DNA of 64,000 bases from Reichenbachiella versicolor. GTDB lineage: Bacteria > Bacteroidota > Bacteroidia > Cytophagales > Cyclobacteriaceae. Of this stretch, positions 52,785 through 62,263 are shown in pieces. The position numbers and the translations under genes are program-made. The stretch is taken from assembly GCF_003171675.1 (NCBI RefSeq), contig NZ_QFZQ01000001.1, positions 248,001 through 312,000 of the forward strand, given 5' to 3'. Numbering within the stretch: the stretch's first letter is position 1; every line of letters starts with the position of its first letter. Under the pieces are notes generated by a model. The model saw nothing but the letters and a program-made list of their open reading frames with translations, had not been told where the DNA came from and did not search any database.

Positions 52785-55181
52785 TTGCAATATTCTATAA
52801 AGATCAATCATATTACTTTTTTGTGGCTGTTTATCGCTCTACAGCCATTTACGGTACTTTCCAAAGCACCTTCTCCAAAAATAGAAAATGGTATTGTCGA
52901 TTTACGAGAATGGGAGTTTCGTACAGACGGTTCAGTTGAATTAGATGGTGAATGGGAATTTTATTGGGAGCAATTATTCTTTTCTGAAGATTTTGATCTG
53001 CACAAACCTGATACTGTTCACTATCGAGAGTTTACAAAGCTTTGGAATTATGAAATGGTGGGTAAGGATAAAATCTCGCCGGAGGGGTATGCAACCTACA
53101 GAGCACGAGTTATATTAAGCTCTATCACACCAGAACTAACACTTTCTATACCTCATTTCTATAGTGCTTATTTTTTATTAGTAAATGGAGAATTTATTTC
53201 TGCAAATGGTCATGTCGGTATATCTGAGGAAACTTCTGTACCTCACTGGCAACTCATTACTCATGATCTCAAAGTCAAAAGTGATACGCTAGATATAGTT
53301 CTCCAAGTGTCTAATTTTAGGCATGCTCGTGGAGGAGCTAGATACCCAATAGTCATAGGTGAGAAAGTATACATGCAAACACATCGAAAGAGGGAAGAAG
53401 CTAATGACTTGATCATGGCAGCTAGCTTGTTTTTTATAGGCTTGTTTTTCATGATTCTTTATTGGTTTGGAAGGCATGAAAAACATATTCTTTTCTATTC
53501 ACTGTTTTGCTTCTTCTTTAGCTATAGAGCTATTGGTTCAGGGAATTATGTTTTACACTCATTGCAGCCAGATTTGCCTTGGTTGCTGACGGTGAAGTTT
53601 GAGTATGTAACGACATTTTTATCTGCACTGTTTTTTTGTTTTTATTCATACTACTTGTATAAAAAAGAGACCTCAAGAGTCTTTTTATCATTTGCTACAG
53701 TCTTCTTTTCAGTATGTGTATTACTCGCTCTTTTTGCTCCGGTCACAGTTTTTACACATGTAGTTGCACCTTTTTCAGTTTTTGTCTCGGTGTCTTTTTT
53801 CTATTTACTCTACACTTACATCATTGCTGTATTAAACAATAGGAATGGATCACGGTTGTCATTAGTTAGTTCTTTAGTGCTTTTTGGAGTCGTGATAATG
53901 CAGATTTTGGAATACTTTGGTGCATTTGAAGTCCCTATGTTTTATACTTTTATAGGATTCCAGCAGTTTTATTTTGTTCAGTCTATCATATTATTCAATA
54001 GGTACAGCAGGAATTTAGAGTTGGCAAAAGAAAAGGCAGAAGAAGCAGCTAAGTCACAGTCTGACTTTTTATCAATGATTTCGCATGAGATAAGAACACC
54101 TCTCAATGCAGTAATTGGATTGACTAACTTTTTAATTAGCGATAAACCCAAAAAGGATCATGAAGAGGACCTTAGAACTCTTAGGTTTTCGGCGGAACAT
54201 TTACATATTCTTATCAATGATGTGCTAGATTACAGTAAGTTGGAGTCTGGAAAGATAGAATTTGATTTGGTCGATACTAATATTATTGAGTTGGCCAAAA
54301 ACATTATAAAGGGTTTTGAAAAGAAAGCAGAGGAGAAGAGCATTTATCTGAATTTTATCTGTGATGATGACATTCCGAAGTTTGTTATCTGTGATGGGTT
54401 AAGATTAAGTCAAGTTCTGACTAATTTAATTGGTAATGCCATCAAGTTCACAAACAAAGGAGGAGTTACTTTAAGCCTCGCTATAATCAGTCGAAATGAA
54501 AAAAAGGTTTCTATCAAATTTATTGTTGAAGATTCAGGTATAGGAATACCAAAAGAAAAACAAGCTAAAATATTTGATAGCTTCTCCCAAGCATCTACTT
54601 CTACTACGAGAAAATATGGCGGAACAGGTTTAGGGTTGTCGATTACCAAAAAGATACTAGCAATGCAAAATATAAAAATCAATTTGTTCAGCATCGAAGG
54701 GCAAGGCTCTAGATTTTATTTTACCCAGCCGTTTACTATCAGTGAAGAGCAAGAGCATAGCACAGAGACTATTAAGAAAGACGAACATGACTTGAAAGGT
54801 GTAAGGATATTGCTAGTAGAGGACAATCCAGTTAACGTTATGGTAGCGAAAAAATTCCTTTCTAGATGGGATATTGAAGTTGATTTGGCAGAAAATGGGC
54901 GAGAGGCTGTGGAGAAAGTGTCATTAAATGTTTATGATATTATACTGATGGATCTCCAAATGCCAATAATGGATGGTTATACTGCTTCTAAGGAATTGCG
55001 AAAGAATGGAGTAGAGATACCAATACTTGCATTGACTGCATCAGTCATGTTAGATGTAGGTGATAAGGTATTTAAAGCTGGTATGGATGACTATATCACC
55101 AAGCCGTTCGATCCAAATGACCTTTACAATAAAATTTTGATTCACTTAGGAAAAAAAGAACCCCCGTTAGAAGGGGAATAA
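52785..55181 (+). CDS. 7TMR-DISM hybrid sensor histidine kinase/response regulator
   Basis: This 798-residue protein has a signal sequence, an extracytoplasmic 7TMR-DISMED2-type beta domain (about 35-200, VELDGEWEFYWEQL) and a seven-helix membrane region (about 205-405). HisKA follows with His434 (SMISHEIRTPLNAV), then HATPase (LTNLIGNAIKFTNKGG; DSGIGIP; KYGGTGLGLSI) and a C-terminal receiver with Asp723 (ILMDLQMPIMDGY). TTG 52785 is the only start that keeps the full signal sequence, and no ATG is available. The DISM module is thought to sense carbohydrate-like or small extracellular ligands. The output partner is unlinked. Confidence 0.92.
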   Translation: MQYSIKINHITFLWLFIALQPFTVLSKAPSPKIENGIVDLREWEFRTDGSVELDGEWEFYWEQLFFSEDFDLHKPDTVHYREFTKLWNYEMVGKDKISPEGYATYRARVILSSITPELTLSIPHFYSAYFLLVNGEFISANGHVGISEETSVPHWQLITHDLKVKSDTLDIVLQVSNFRHARGGARYPIVIGEKVYMQTHRKREEANDLIMAASLFFIGLFFMILYWFGRHEKHILFYSLFCFFFSYRAIGSGNYVLHSLQPDLPWLLTVKFEYVTTFLSALFFCFYSYYLYKKETSRVFLSFATVFFSVCVLLALFAPVTVFTHVVAPFSVFVSVSFFYLLYTYIIAVLNNRNGSRLSLVSSLVLFGVVIMQILEYFGAFEVPMFYTFIGFQQFYFVQSIILFNRYSRNLELAKEKAEEAAKSQSDFLSMISHEIRTPLNAVIGLTNFLISDKPKKDHEEDLRTLRFSAEHLHILINDVLDYSKLESGKIEFDLVDTNIIELAKNIIKGFEKKAEEKSIYLNFICDDDIPKFVICDGLRLSQVLTNLIGNAIKFTNKGGVTLSLAIISRNEKKVSIKFIVEDSGIGIPKEKQAKIFDSFSQASTSTTRKYGGTGLGLSITKKILAMQNIKINLFSIEGQGSRFYFTQPFTISEEQEHSTETIKKDEHDLKGVRILLVEDNPVNVMVAKKFLSRWDIEVDLAENGREAVEKVSLNVYDIILMDLQMPIMDGYTASKELRKNGVEIPILALTASVMLDVGDKVFKAGMDDYITKPFDPNDLYNKILIHLGKKEPPLEGE

Positions 55182-55193
55182 ACTAATAGACGA

Positions 55194-56222
55194 TCAAGCT
55201 CTCCACTTTTTAACCGTTTCTATAAATACTTTTACTTTCTCAGGTTTGATGTCAGGATAGACACCATGACCAAGGTTGGCAATATGTCTGTGACCTCCAA
55301 ACTCTTCTAACATCTGAATAGTTTGTCTTTCAATTTCCTTGTCAGAGCTGTAAAGAACACAGGGGTCTAAGTTTCCCTGTAGTGTTTTAGAATCTCCTAT
55401 TAATCTTCTGGACGCAGCGAAACTCATGTTCCAATCAAGACCGATAGTTTCACAATTTAGGTCTGACATTCTTTTTCGAGCAAAGAAAGCTCCTTTAGCG
55501 AACACGGTTACAGGTACTTCATTGATTGCGTCACAAATCTTAGAAATGTACTTCAATGCAAATTCATCGTATTGGGTAGGAGAAAGAATTCCAGCCCAAG
55601 AATCAAATATTTGAACAATGTCAGCACCACACTCAATCTGCATTTTAAGGTACTTAATTGTGCTTTCCGTAATCATTTCAAGAAGCTTGTGAGATAGTTC
55701 AGGCTCAGCGTAGAGCATTTTTTTAGCCTTAGAAAAGGTCTTGCTGCCACTTCCTTCTACCATATAAGAGAAGATGGTCCAAGGTGCACCAGCGAAGCCA
55801 ATCAATGGAACTCTACCATTCAATTCTCTTTTAGTTATCTTAATCGCTTCAGCAACGTAATTTAGGTCTTCATGTGGATCAGCAATTCGTACTTTTTTTA
55901 GGTCAGCCTCTGACTTAATAGTTTCTTCAAAGAAAGGTCCTTTCTTCTCGATCATTTTGTAAGGAAGTCCCATGGCTTCAGGAATTACTAAAATGTCAGA
56001 GAAGATAATTGCAGCATCAACGCCTAAGATGTCTACTGGTTGAATAGTGACTTCGGCTGCTAATTCAGGAGTTTGTGCTAACTCAATAAATCCACTCACG
56101 CTGTTTCTAACGGCTCGATATTCAGGAAGAATCCTTCCAGCTTGTCTCATTAGCCATACAGGTACTCTTTCAGTTTTTTCTCCTTTTGCAGCGCGAATTA
56201 TTAAGTCGTTTTGTAAAGTCAT
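55194..56222 (-). CDS. hemE: Uroporphyrinogen decarboxylase
   Basis: This 342-residue protein has the hemE signatures [16 protein letters not shown] near the N-terminus, [34 protein letters not shown] and NLGHGVYPD near the C-terminus. It decarboxylates uroporphyrinogen III to coproporphyrinogen III in haem synthesis. ATG 56222 (MTLQNDLI) is preferred to the upstream frame extension. Confidence 0.97.
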   Translation of the reverse strand: MTLQNDLIIRAAKGEKTERVPVWLMRQAGRILPEYRAVRNSVSGFIELAQTPELAAEVTIQPVDILGVDAAIIFSDILVIPEAMGLPYKMIEKKGPFFEETIKSEADLKKVRIADPHEDLNYVAEAIKITKRELNGRVPLIGFAGAPWTIFSYMVEGSGSKTFSKAKKMLYAEPELSHKLLEMITESTIKYLKMQIECGADIVQIFDSWAGILSPTQYDEFALKYISKICDAINEVPVTVFAKGAFFARKRMSDLNCETIGLDWNMSFAASRRLIGDSKTLQGNLDPCVLYSSDKEIERQTIQMLEEFGGHRHIANLGHGVYPDIKPEKVKVFIETVKKWRA

Positions 56223-56317
56223 ATTCTCATATCTTAACAGGTCACAAATATACAACCTCGACTGAGATGTATGATGTTAAAGTAGGATATGTGATTATGG
56301 TTTTTGGCAGGAGGGTA

Positions 56318-56357
56318 AAATAAAAAGCCCACCCCGACAAAGTCGAGATGGGCTTTC
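56318..56357 (-). terminator. dnaK terminator
   Basis: AAAGCCCA..TGGGCTTT with an inner CGAC/GTCG stem. On the minus strand it is followed by TTTTATTTT, 20 bp after the dnaK stop. Confidence 0.9.
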
Positions 56358-56376
56358 ATCTATTGCTATGATAAGA

Positions 56377-58305
56377 TTACTTCTTATCGTCTACTTCTTC
56401 AAATTCTACGTCTGACACATCAGAGTCTCCTGCACCAGCGTCTGCACCTGGCTGACCTGCTCCAGCATCAGGACCGGCAGCTCCACCTTGTGCGTCTTGA
56501 GTTGCTTGGTACATCTCCTGAGAAGCACCTTCCCAAGCTTTGTTCATACCTTCTAAAGCAGTGTCAATAGCAGCTAAATCAGCAGATTTATGAGCTTCTT
56601 TCAATTGCTCTAAAGCTCCTTCGATCTTAGACTTGTTGTCAGCAGACAATTTGTCACCAAACTCTTTTAATTGCTTTTCAGTCTGGAAGATCATAGAGTC
56701 AGCAGCGTTGATTTTCTCAATCTTCTCTTTTTCAGCCTTATCTGCCTCAGCGTTAGCTTCAGCTTCCTGCTTCATCTTTTCGATTTCTTCATCAGTCAAT
56801 CCTGAAGAAGCTTCGATTCTAATGCTTTGCTCTTTGTTCGTTCCTTTATCTTTAGAAGTTACATGCATGATACCATTTGCATCGATATCAAAAGTCACTT
56901 CTATTTGAGGAATACCTCTCGGTGCTGGTGGGATACCATCTAAGTGAAACCTACCTAGAGACTTATTGTCCTTCGCCATAGGTCTCTCACCTTGAACTAC
57001 ATGGATCTCAACAGAAGGCTGATTGTCAGCCGCTGTAGAAAATACTTCAGACTTTTTAGTTGGGATCGTAGTGTTAGCCTCAATTAATTTAGTCATCACA
57101 CCTCCCATAGTTTCTATTCCTAAAGAAAGTGGAGTTACGTCTAGTAAAAGAACATCTTTGACCTCACCTGTTAATACACCACCTTGGATTGCAGCTCCTA
57201 CGGCTACCACTTCGTCAGGGTTTACACCTTTAGAAGGCTTCTTGCCAAAGAACTTCTCAACTTCTTCTTGGATAACTGGAATTCTAGTAGATCCACCAAC
57301 TAAGATTACTTCGTCGATTTCTGATACAGAAAGACCAGAATCCTTCAAAGCAGCTTTTACAGGTTCCATTGACCTTTTTACTAAACTGTCGGCCAATTGC
57401 TCGAACTTAGCTCTTGATAAAGTTCTAACCAAGTGCTTAGGAACACCATCAACAGGCATAATGTATGGCAAGTTAATTTCAGTAGAAGTTCCTGAAGATA
57501 ACTCAATTTTAGCCTTTTCAGCAGCTTCTTTCAATCTTTGAAGAGCCATTGGATCTTTTCTTAGATCAAGTCCTTCATCATTTTGAAATTCTTCAGCTAA
57601 CCAATCTATGATAACAGTGTCAAAGTCATCACCACCTAGATGGACATCACCATTAGTCGATTTTACTTCAAATACACCGTCACCTAACTCAAGGATTGAG
57701 ATATCGAACGTTCCACCACCAAGGTCAAACACTGCAATTTTCATATCAGCGTTTTTCTTGTCTAGGCCATAAGCTAATGCCGCTGCAGTAGGCTCATTGA
57801 TGATTCTTTTAACGTCAAGACCAGCGATAGCACCAGCCTCTTTAGTCGCTTGTCTCTCAGCATCGTTGAAGTAAGCAGGTACAGTTACAACAGCCTCACT
57901 TACATCAGTTCCTAGGAAATCTTCAGCCGTAGACTTCATTTTTTGAAGAATTACAGCAGAAAGTTCCTGAGGAGTATATGTTCTATCACCGATAGATACT
58001 CTTACAGTGTCATTGTTTCCACTTTCTACTTTGTAAGAGACACTTTTCTTTTCTTCAGAGATCTCTCCGAATTTCTTACCCATGAATCTCTTCACAGAGC
58101 TAATAGTGTTCTCAGGGTTAGTGATTGCTTGTCTTTTGGCTGGATCACCAACTTTTCTCTCTCCTTTGCCACCATCCAAAAATGCAACGATTGATGGAGT
58201 GGTTCTTTTTCCTTCGCTATTAGGAATCACCACTGGCTCGTTTCCTTCCATTACGGATACACAAGAGTTGGTCGTCCCTAAATCGATACCGATTATTTTA
58301 CCCAT
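56377..58305 (-). CDS. dnaK: Chaperone protein DnaK (Hsp70)
   Basis: This 642-residue Hsp70 begins [20 protein letters not shown]. It has the ATPase motifs [16 protein letters not shown] and [14 protein letters not shown], the linker [15 protein letters not shown], a substrate-binding domain and a helical lid. The Gly/Ala-rich tail ends in the acidic [10 protein letters not shown]. It refolds proteins with DnaJ and GrpE, neither of which is adjacent here. The promoter region carries a sigma-54-like element. Confidence 0.98.
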   Translation of the reverse strand: MGKIIGIDLGTTNSCVSVMEGNEPVVIPNSEGKRTTPSIVAFLDGGKGERKVGDPAKRQAITNPENTISSVKRFMGKKFGEISEEKKSVSYKVESGNNDTVRVSIGDRTYTPQELSAVILQKMKSTAEDFLGTDVSEAVVTVPAYFNDAERQATKEAGAIAGLDVKRIINEPTAAALAYGLDKKNADMKIAVFDLGGGTFDISILELGDGVFEVKSTNGDVHLGGDDFDTVIIDWLAEEFQNDEGLDLRKDPMALQRLKEAAEKAKIELSSGTSTEINLPYIMPVDGVPKHLVRTLSRAKFEQLADSLVKRSMEPVKAALKDSGLSVSEIDEVILVGGSTRIPVIQEEVEKFFGKKPSKGVNPDEVVAVGAAIQGGVLTGEVKDVLLLDVTPLSLGIETMGGVMTKLIEANTTIPTKKSEVFSTAADNQPSVEIHVVQGERPMAKDNKSLGRFHLDGIPPAPRGIPQIEVTFDIDANGIMHVTSKDKGTNKEQSIRIEASSGLTDEEIEKMKQEAEANAEADKAEKEKIEKINAADSMIFQTEKQLKEFGDKLSADNKSKIEGALEQLKEAHKSADLAAIDTALEGMNKAWEGASQEMYQATQDAQGGAAGPDAGAGQPGADAGAGDSDVSDVEFEEVDDKK

Positions 58306-58359
58306 GATTTATAAATTATTCTCTTTCGAAATTTTTATTCTTAATTGCACTCCACCTTC

Positions 58360-58388
58360 AACAATGCTTGTGCCAAACGGCTTTGGCA
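58360..58388 (-). promoter_or_regulatory. Sigma-54-like promoter and overlapping inverted repeat upstream of dnaK
   Basis: On the minus strand TGGCACAAGCATTGTT (58375-58360) fits the -24/-12 consensus TGGCAC-N5-TTGCW except for GT in place of the -12 GC. It would start transcription about 45 bp before dnaK. A perfect inverted repeat TGCCAAA-CGGC-TTTGGCA (58371-58388) overlaps the -24 box. It could be an operator, or it could give the divergent M23 peptidase gene a similar TTGGCA element. No CIRCE sequence is present. Confidence 0.4.
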
Positions 58389-58518
58389 GATTTTTGTATG
58401 TCATAGTGGCAGAGGATTGCAAAAGCAAGGTTTTATTAGCTGCCAAGATTTCTTAACATAAGTAAAGCACATAGAACTAATCTGGTGATGTCTCACGATT
58501 TTGGTAATATTGATTGCT

Positions 58519-59085
58519 ATGAATAAAATGCTATTTGTTGTTTTCTTTCTTGTTAATTCTAGTTTTTTAGTTGAGTTACCTATTCCGTCAAATCACATCG
58601 AATTGACCAAGATTGGTCAGTTTGGTGTAAAGAGAAAGGCTAGACCAAGGGTTCCTGCACATTTACATACAGGAGTAGATATTAAAAGAGCTAATGGAGA
58701 TTATGATCATGCTCCAATACTAGCTATAGCTGATGGAGAAGTGATTAGCATTCGGCGAGATGCTGCATATGCTCAAATAATTATTAACCACGATGAACAA
58801 TTTTGGACTTTATATGAGCATGTAGCCGATATTGAAGTACACCTAGGAGATTGGGTTGAGGCTGGAGAACCTGTTGCAAGATTTTTTAATAGAGAAGAAC
58901 TGGATCGATTTGGTTGGCAATTTGATCATTTTCATTTTGAGGTTCTGAAACGAGCACCTAGACCTCTACGCTACGATGTCAACAATAGCGAAAGAAAGTT
59001 TAGTTCTTTTACTTTAGAATGTTTCAATGAAGAACAACTCAAATATTATTTTTATGATCCATTGGAATTTTTAGGCGTTCATTGA
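58519..59085 (+). CDS. M23-family (LytM-type) metallopeptidase
   Basis: This 188-residue protein has a signal peptide (MNKMLFVVFFLVNSSFLVEL) and a zinc peptidase core with HLHTGVDIK (first His/Asp ligands) and FDHFHFEV (HxH motif). It likely cleaves or binds peptidoglycan cross-links in the periplasm. ATG 58519 is preferred to TTG 58501. It is divergent from dnaK and shares its 213-bp promoter region. Confidence 0.88.
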   Translation: MNKMLFVVFFLVNSSFLVELPIPSNHIELTKIGQFGVKRKARPRVPAHLHTGVDIKRANGDYDHAPILAIADGEVISIRRDAAYAQIIINHDEQFWTLYEHVADIEVHLGDWVEAGEPVARFFNREELDRFGWQFDHFHFEVLKRAPRPLRYDVNNSERKFSSFTLECFNEEQLKYYFYDPLEFLGVH

Positions 59086-59498
59086 GTTTTTTTAATCTAA
59101 GAATAGAGGCCAATAAATATGCATTTACAATGAGTTTATTTAGATGTTGTTTTTCGCAGAATAGAAGTGTAGCTAATACTTCCTCCTGAAAAAAAACAGC
59201 TTTGATAAGCTAGTTTATTCTTGAATGTCATTGATTTCATATCACAAATTCCCTTCTCTGGTTTAAATATCCCAATCACTCTTAATAACTCTGATATTCA
59301 TTCCTTAAATGGAGTAGATACCGCCCCATCCAAAAGATATTAATGGTATACTGGTATCTATTAGAATCTATAGGATATGAAATCTTATCTCGACGGTAAT
59401 TTTAAATAAAATCAGTTGAATAATTTTTGTCAGAATAATGATCTCAGAGGTTCTATCAGCCATATATTCGCATAGACAATGCTCAAAAATAAAAAGGT
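59086..59498. other. Intergenic region without recognisable gene
   Basis: This is a 413-bp AT-rich gap between the M23 peptidase and the lactonase genes. I see no coding frame, clear terminator or strong promoter match in it. Confidence 0.4.
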
Positions 59499-60533
59499 AT
59501 GAAGATCATAGTCGGAAGCTATACTGAAAAACTATCTGAAGAAATTATAGGTGAAGGGGATGGGATTTCCATTTTTGAGTTTAACCAAGAGAAGCTAGAA
59601 TTAACTCTTTTATCTAAACAGCAACAGCGAAATCCAGCTTATCTAGCACTTAGTGAGGATAAGAAATACTTATATGCAGCGGAAGAGTTATTTGAACAAA
59701 GTGCTCCTATGCTTTTTTCCTATAAAATTAATAATGGCAGTGCTCTTGAGATTACAGACCAAAAATTGATCGTAGGAAGTTTAGCATGTCATGCTAATAT
59801 TCATGAAGGAAATTTACTTATCGCTAATTATGGCTCTGGGAATGTGATTATTCAAGGGGTCTTAGATGGGCAATTTGTGGGTAAAAGAAATATGATCCAG
59901 CATCAAGGAAAGAGTGTAAATCAATTTCGACAAGAATCACCTCATGCCCATATGACTTGTTTTGTGAATGAAGAAAAGTTTTATGTTCCAGATTTGGGTT
60001 TGGATAGATGCGTTGCATACAAGCTGGTTGAAGGTGTTGTTTTTGCGTTGCCAGAAGATGATTTAGTCTTGCCAGAAGGTGAAGGACCCAGACATATGGT
60101 GCTATCTGATGATGGGGTCTATGTTTATGTTGTTTCTGAATTAACTGGTAGAGTATCGGTATTTGATGCAGAGTCGAAAGAGCTATTACAACAAGTTGAA
60201 TCTATTCCAAAATATTTCAAAGGAACACCTAGTTCAGCTGCCATTAGAATGCATCCCAATGGGCATTATTTATATGTAGCCAATCGTGAAATTAATATGT
60301 TGACTATATATGAAATGTTAGAAGATGGGTTAATTAGGTTGCTCACCTATACCTATTTGGTAGACAAGACTCCAAGAGAGTTTAATATTTCTTCTGATGG
60401 GAAATATTTAATTGTGTTAGGCCAAGATTCTCATACGTTGAGTTTTTATTCAATTGAAGAAAATGGAGGTATTGAGTTACTAAAAACTTTTGGAGGAATC
60501 AAATCACCTTCATGCCTGTTATTTTTGGATTGA
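59499..60533 (+). CDS. Lactonase family protein (6-phosphogluconolactonase, YbhE type)
   Basis: This 344-residue seven-bladed beta-propeller lactonase begins KIIVGSYTEKLSEEIIGEG. It has blade motifs such as NPAYLALSEDKKYLYAAEE, ESPHAHMTCFVNEEKFYVPD, GEGPRHMVLSDDGVYVYVV and RMHPNGHYLYVANR. Family members hydrolyse 6-phosphogluconolactone or related lactones. No signal peptide is present, which fits a cytoplasmic pentose phosphate role. Confidence 0.85.
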   Translation: MKIIVGSYTEKLSEEIIGEGDGISIFEFNQEKLELTLLSKQQQRNPAYLALSEDKKYLYAAEELFEQSAPMLFSYKINNGSALEITDQKLIVGSLACHANIHEGNLLIANYGSGNVIIQGVLDGQFVGKRNMIQHQGKSVNQFRQESPHAHMTCFVNEEKFYVPDLGLDRCVAYKLVEGVVFALPEDDLVLPEGEGPRHMVLSDDGVYVYVVSELTGRVSVFDAESKELLQQVESIPKYFKGTPSSAAIRMHPNGHYLYVANREINMLTIYEMLEDGLIRLLTYTYLVDKTPREFNISSDGKYLIVLGQDSHTLSFYSIEENGGIELLKTFGGIKSPSCLLFLD

Positions 60534-60571
60534 CATTTGTCTCAGTTAGTTATAAGTCATCCCATACAATA

Positions 60572-60601
60572 TTTAAATCTCAAATCTAAACTCTATCTTT
60601 G
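60572..60601 (+). promoter_or_regulatory. prfC promoter
   Basis: TATCTTTG (60594-60601) matches TAnnTTTG, with TTTA (60572-60575) in the -33 position 18 bp upstream. It is followed by GCCGCC and an AT-rich leader of about 45 nt to the prfC ATG. Confidence 0.55.
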
Positions 60602-60653
60602 CCGCCAAATTTTGGTATTATATAATTATACTGCTAATTAATTATAAGGAAGA

Positions 60654-62237
60654 ATGAGTCTACAAGGAGAGATAGATAAGAGGAGAACATTTGGAATCAT
60701 CAGTCACCCTGATGCTGGTAAGACTACTTTGACTGAGAAACTTCTTCTTTTCGGAGGAGCTATCAAAACTGCAGGTGCAGTTAAGTCAAATAAAATCGAT
60801 CGTCATGCTACCTCTGATTTTATGGAAATTGAGAAACAGAGAGGTATCTCCGTTGCCACTTCCGTAATGGGTTTCAATTACAAAGACCGAAAAATCAACC
60901 TTCTTGATACTCCTGGTCACCAAGATTTTGCAGAGGATACTTATCGGACATTGACTGCTGTTGATAGTGTGGTGCTTGTTGTCGATTGTGTAAAAGGAGT
61001 AGAGATTCAGACAGAAAAACTTATGGAAGTTTGTCGGATGAGGAATACGCCTGTGATGGTTTTCATAAATAAGCTTGACCGTGAAGGACAAGATCCATAT
61101 GATTTGCTCGACGAAATTGAAGCAAAATTAGATATCAAAGTCCGTCCCCTGAGTTGGCCAATCAGTATGGGTAAGACATTTAAAGGTGTGTATAGTCTCT
61201 ACGAAAAGAAACTTAAGCTTTTTACTGCTAGTAAGCAGACACTAGATACTGATAGTGATGTTTTGATTGAAGATATTAATGACCCAAGATTAGAAGAGTT
61301 GATTGGTGATAATTATGCAGAAACATTGCGCGAAGATGTAGAACTAGTGGATGGAGCTTATCCAGAATTTGACCTTGAAACATATAGAAGTGGAGAAGTG
61401 GCACCGGTTTTCTTCGGTAGTGCCGTGAATAATTTTGGAGTTCAGGAACTATTAGACTGTTTCATTGATATTGCACCTAATCCAATTAAGCGAGAAACAG
61501 AAGTTAGAATAGTAGAACCTACAGAGTCAAAATTTTCTGGATTTGTGTTTAAGATTCACGCTAATATGGATCCTAAGCATAGAAATCGAATAGCTTTCGT
61601 GAGAGTGTGTGCAGGTAAATTTAAAAGAGGGGACACCTACTATCATTCTAGGCTAGATAAAAAATTTAGATTCTCTAATGCTACTGCATTCATGGCTCAG
61701 AGCAAGGAGATTATAGATGAGGCTTTTCCAGGAGATATTGTTGGGTTATATGATACTGGTAACCTTAAGATTGGAGACACTTTGAGCGAAGGTGAAAAAG
61801 GAATGTATAAAGGTATTCCAAGTTTTTCACCAGAGATATTTAGAGAAGTGATCAATACTGATGCTATGAAAACCAAACAGCTTGACAAGGGGTTGACTCA
61901 ATTAATGGATGAAGGTGTTGCTCAGTTGTTTACTTATGAAATGGGATCTAGAAAAGTCGTAGGTACAGTAGGAGCTCTTCAATTTGAAGTAATTCAGCAT
62001 AGGTTATTGCATGAATATGGTGCTTCATGTCGTTTTGCTCCAATGAATCTTTTCAAAGCTTGTTGGTTTAGTAGCGACGACAAGAAAAAATTAGAAGAAT
62101 TTATCAAATCTAAATATCGTCATGTTGCTCAAGATAAGGATGGTAAAATGGTCTTTATGGCAGAATCACGTGCATGGCTTCAGATGGTTCAAGATAATTT
62201 TCCAGATATTTCATTCCACTTTACGAGTGAATTTTAA
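60654..62237 (+). CDS. prfC: Peptide chain release factor 3
   Basis: This 527-residue translational GTPase has G1 [13 protein letters not shown]2 region [16 protein letters not shown]3 DTPGHQDF and G4 NKLDREGQ. The RF3-specific C-terminal domain contains [13 protein letters not shown]. It recycles RF1/RF2 from the ribosome after termination. The DUF5686-type gene follows 26 bp downstream on the same strand. Confidence 0.97.
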   Translation: MSLQGEIDKRRTFGIISHPDAGKTTLTEKLLLFGGAIKTAGAVKSNKIDRHATSDFMEIEKQRGISVATSVMGFNYKDRKINLLDTPGHQDFAEDTYRTLTAVDSVVLVVDCVKGVEIQTEKLMEVCRMRNTPVMVFINKLDREGQDPYDLLDEIEAKLDIKVRPLSWPISMGKTFKGVYSLYEKKLKLFTASKQTLDTDSDVLIEDINDPRLEELIGDNYAETLREDVELVDGAYPEFDLETYRSGEVAPVFFGSAVNNFGVQELLDCFIDIAPNPIKRETEVRIVEPTESKFSGFVFKIHANMDPKHRNRIAFVRVCAGKFKRGDTYYHSRLDKKFRFSNATAFMAQSKEIIDEAFPGDIVGLYDTGNLKIGDTLSEGEKGMYKGIPSFSPEIFREVINTDAMKTKQLDKGLTQLMDEGVAQLFTYEMGSRKVVGTVGALQFEVIQHRLLHEYGASCRFAPMNLFKACWFSSDDKKKLEEFIKSKYRHVAQDKDGKMVFMAESRAWLQMVQDNFPDISFHFTSEF

Positions 62238-62263
62238 CTTTACCCAGAAATAAATATCTAATT

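Noticed and set aside
57023-57541. Plus-strand ORF of 172 residues inside the dnaK region
   Set aside because: It is an antisense shadow of the highly conserved dnaK coding sequence with no promoter or family features.
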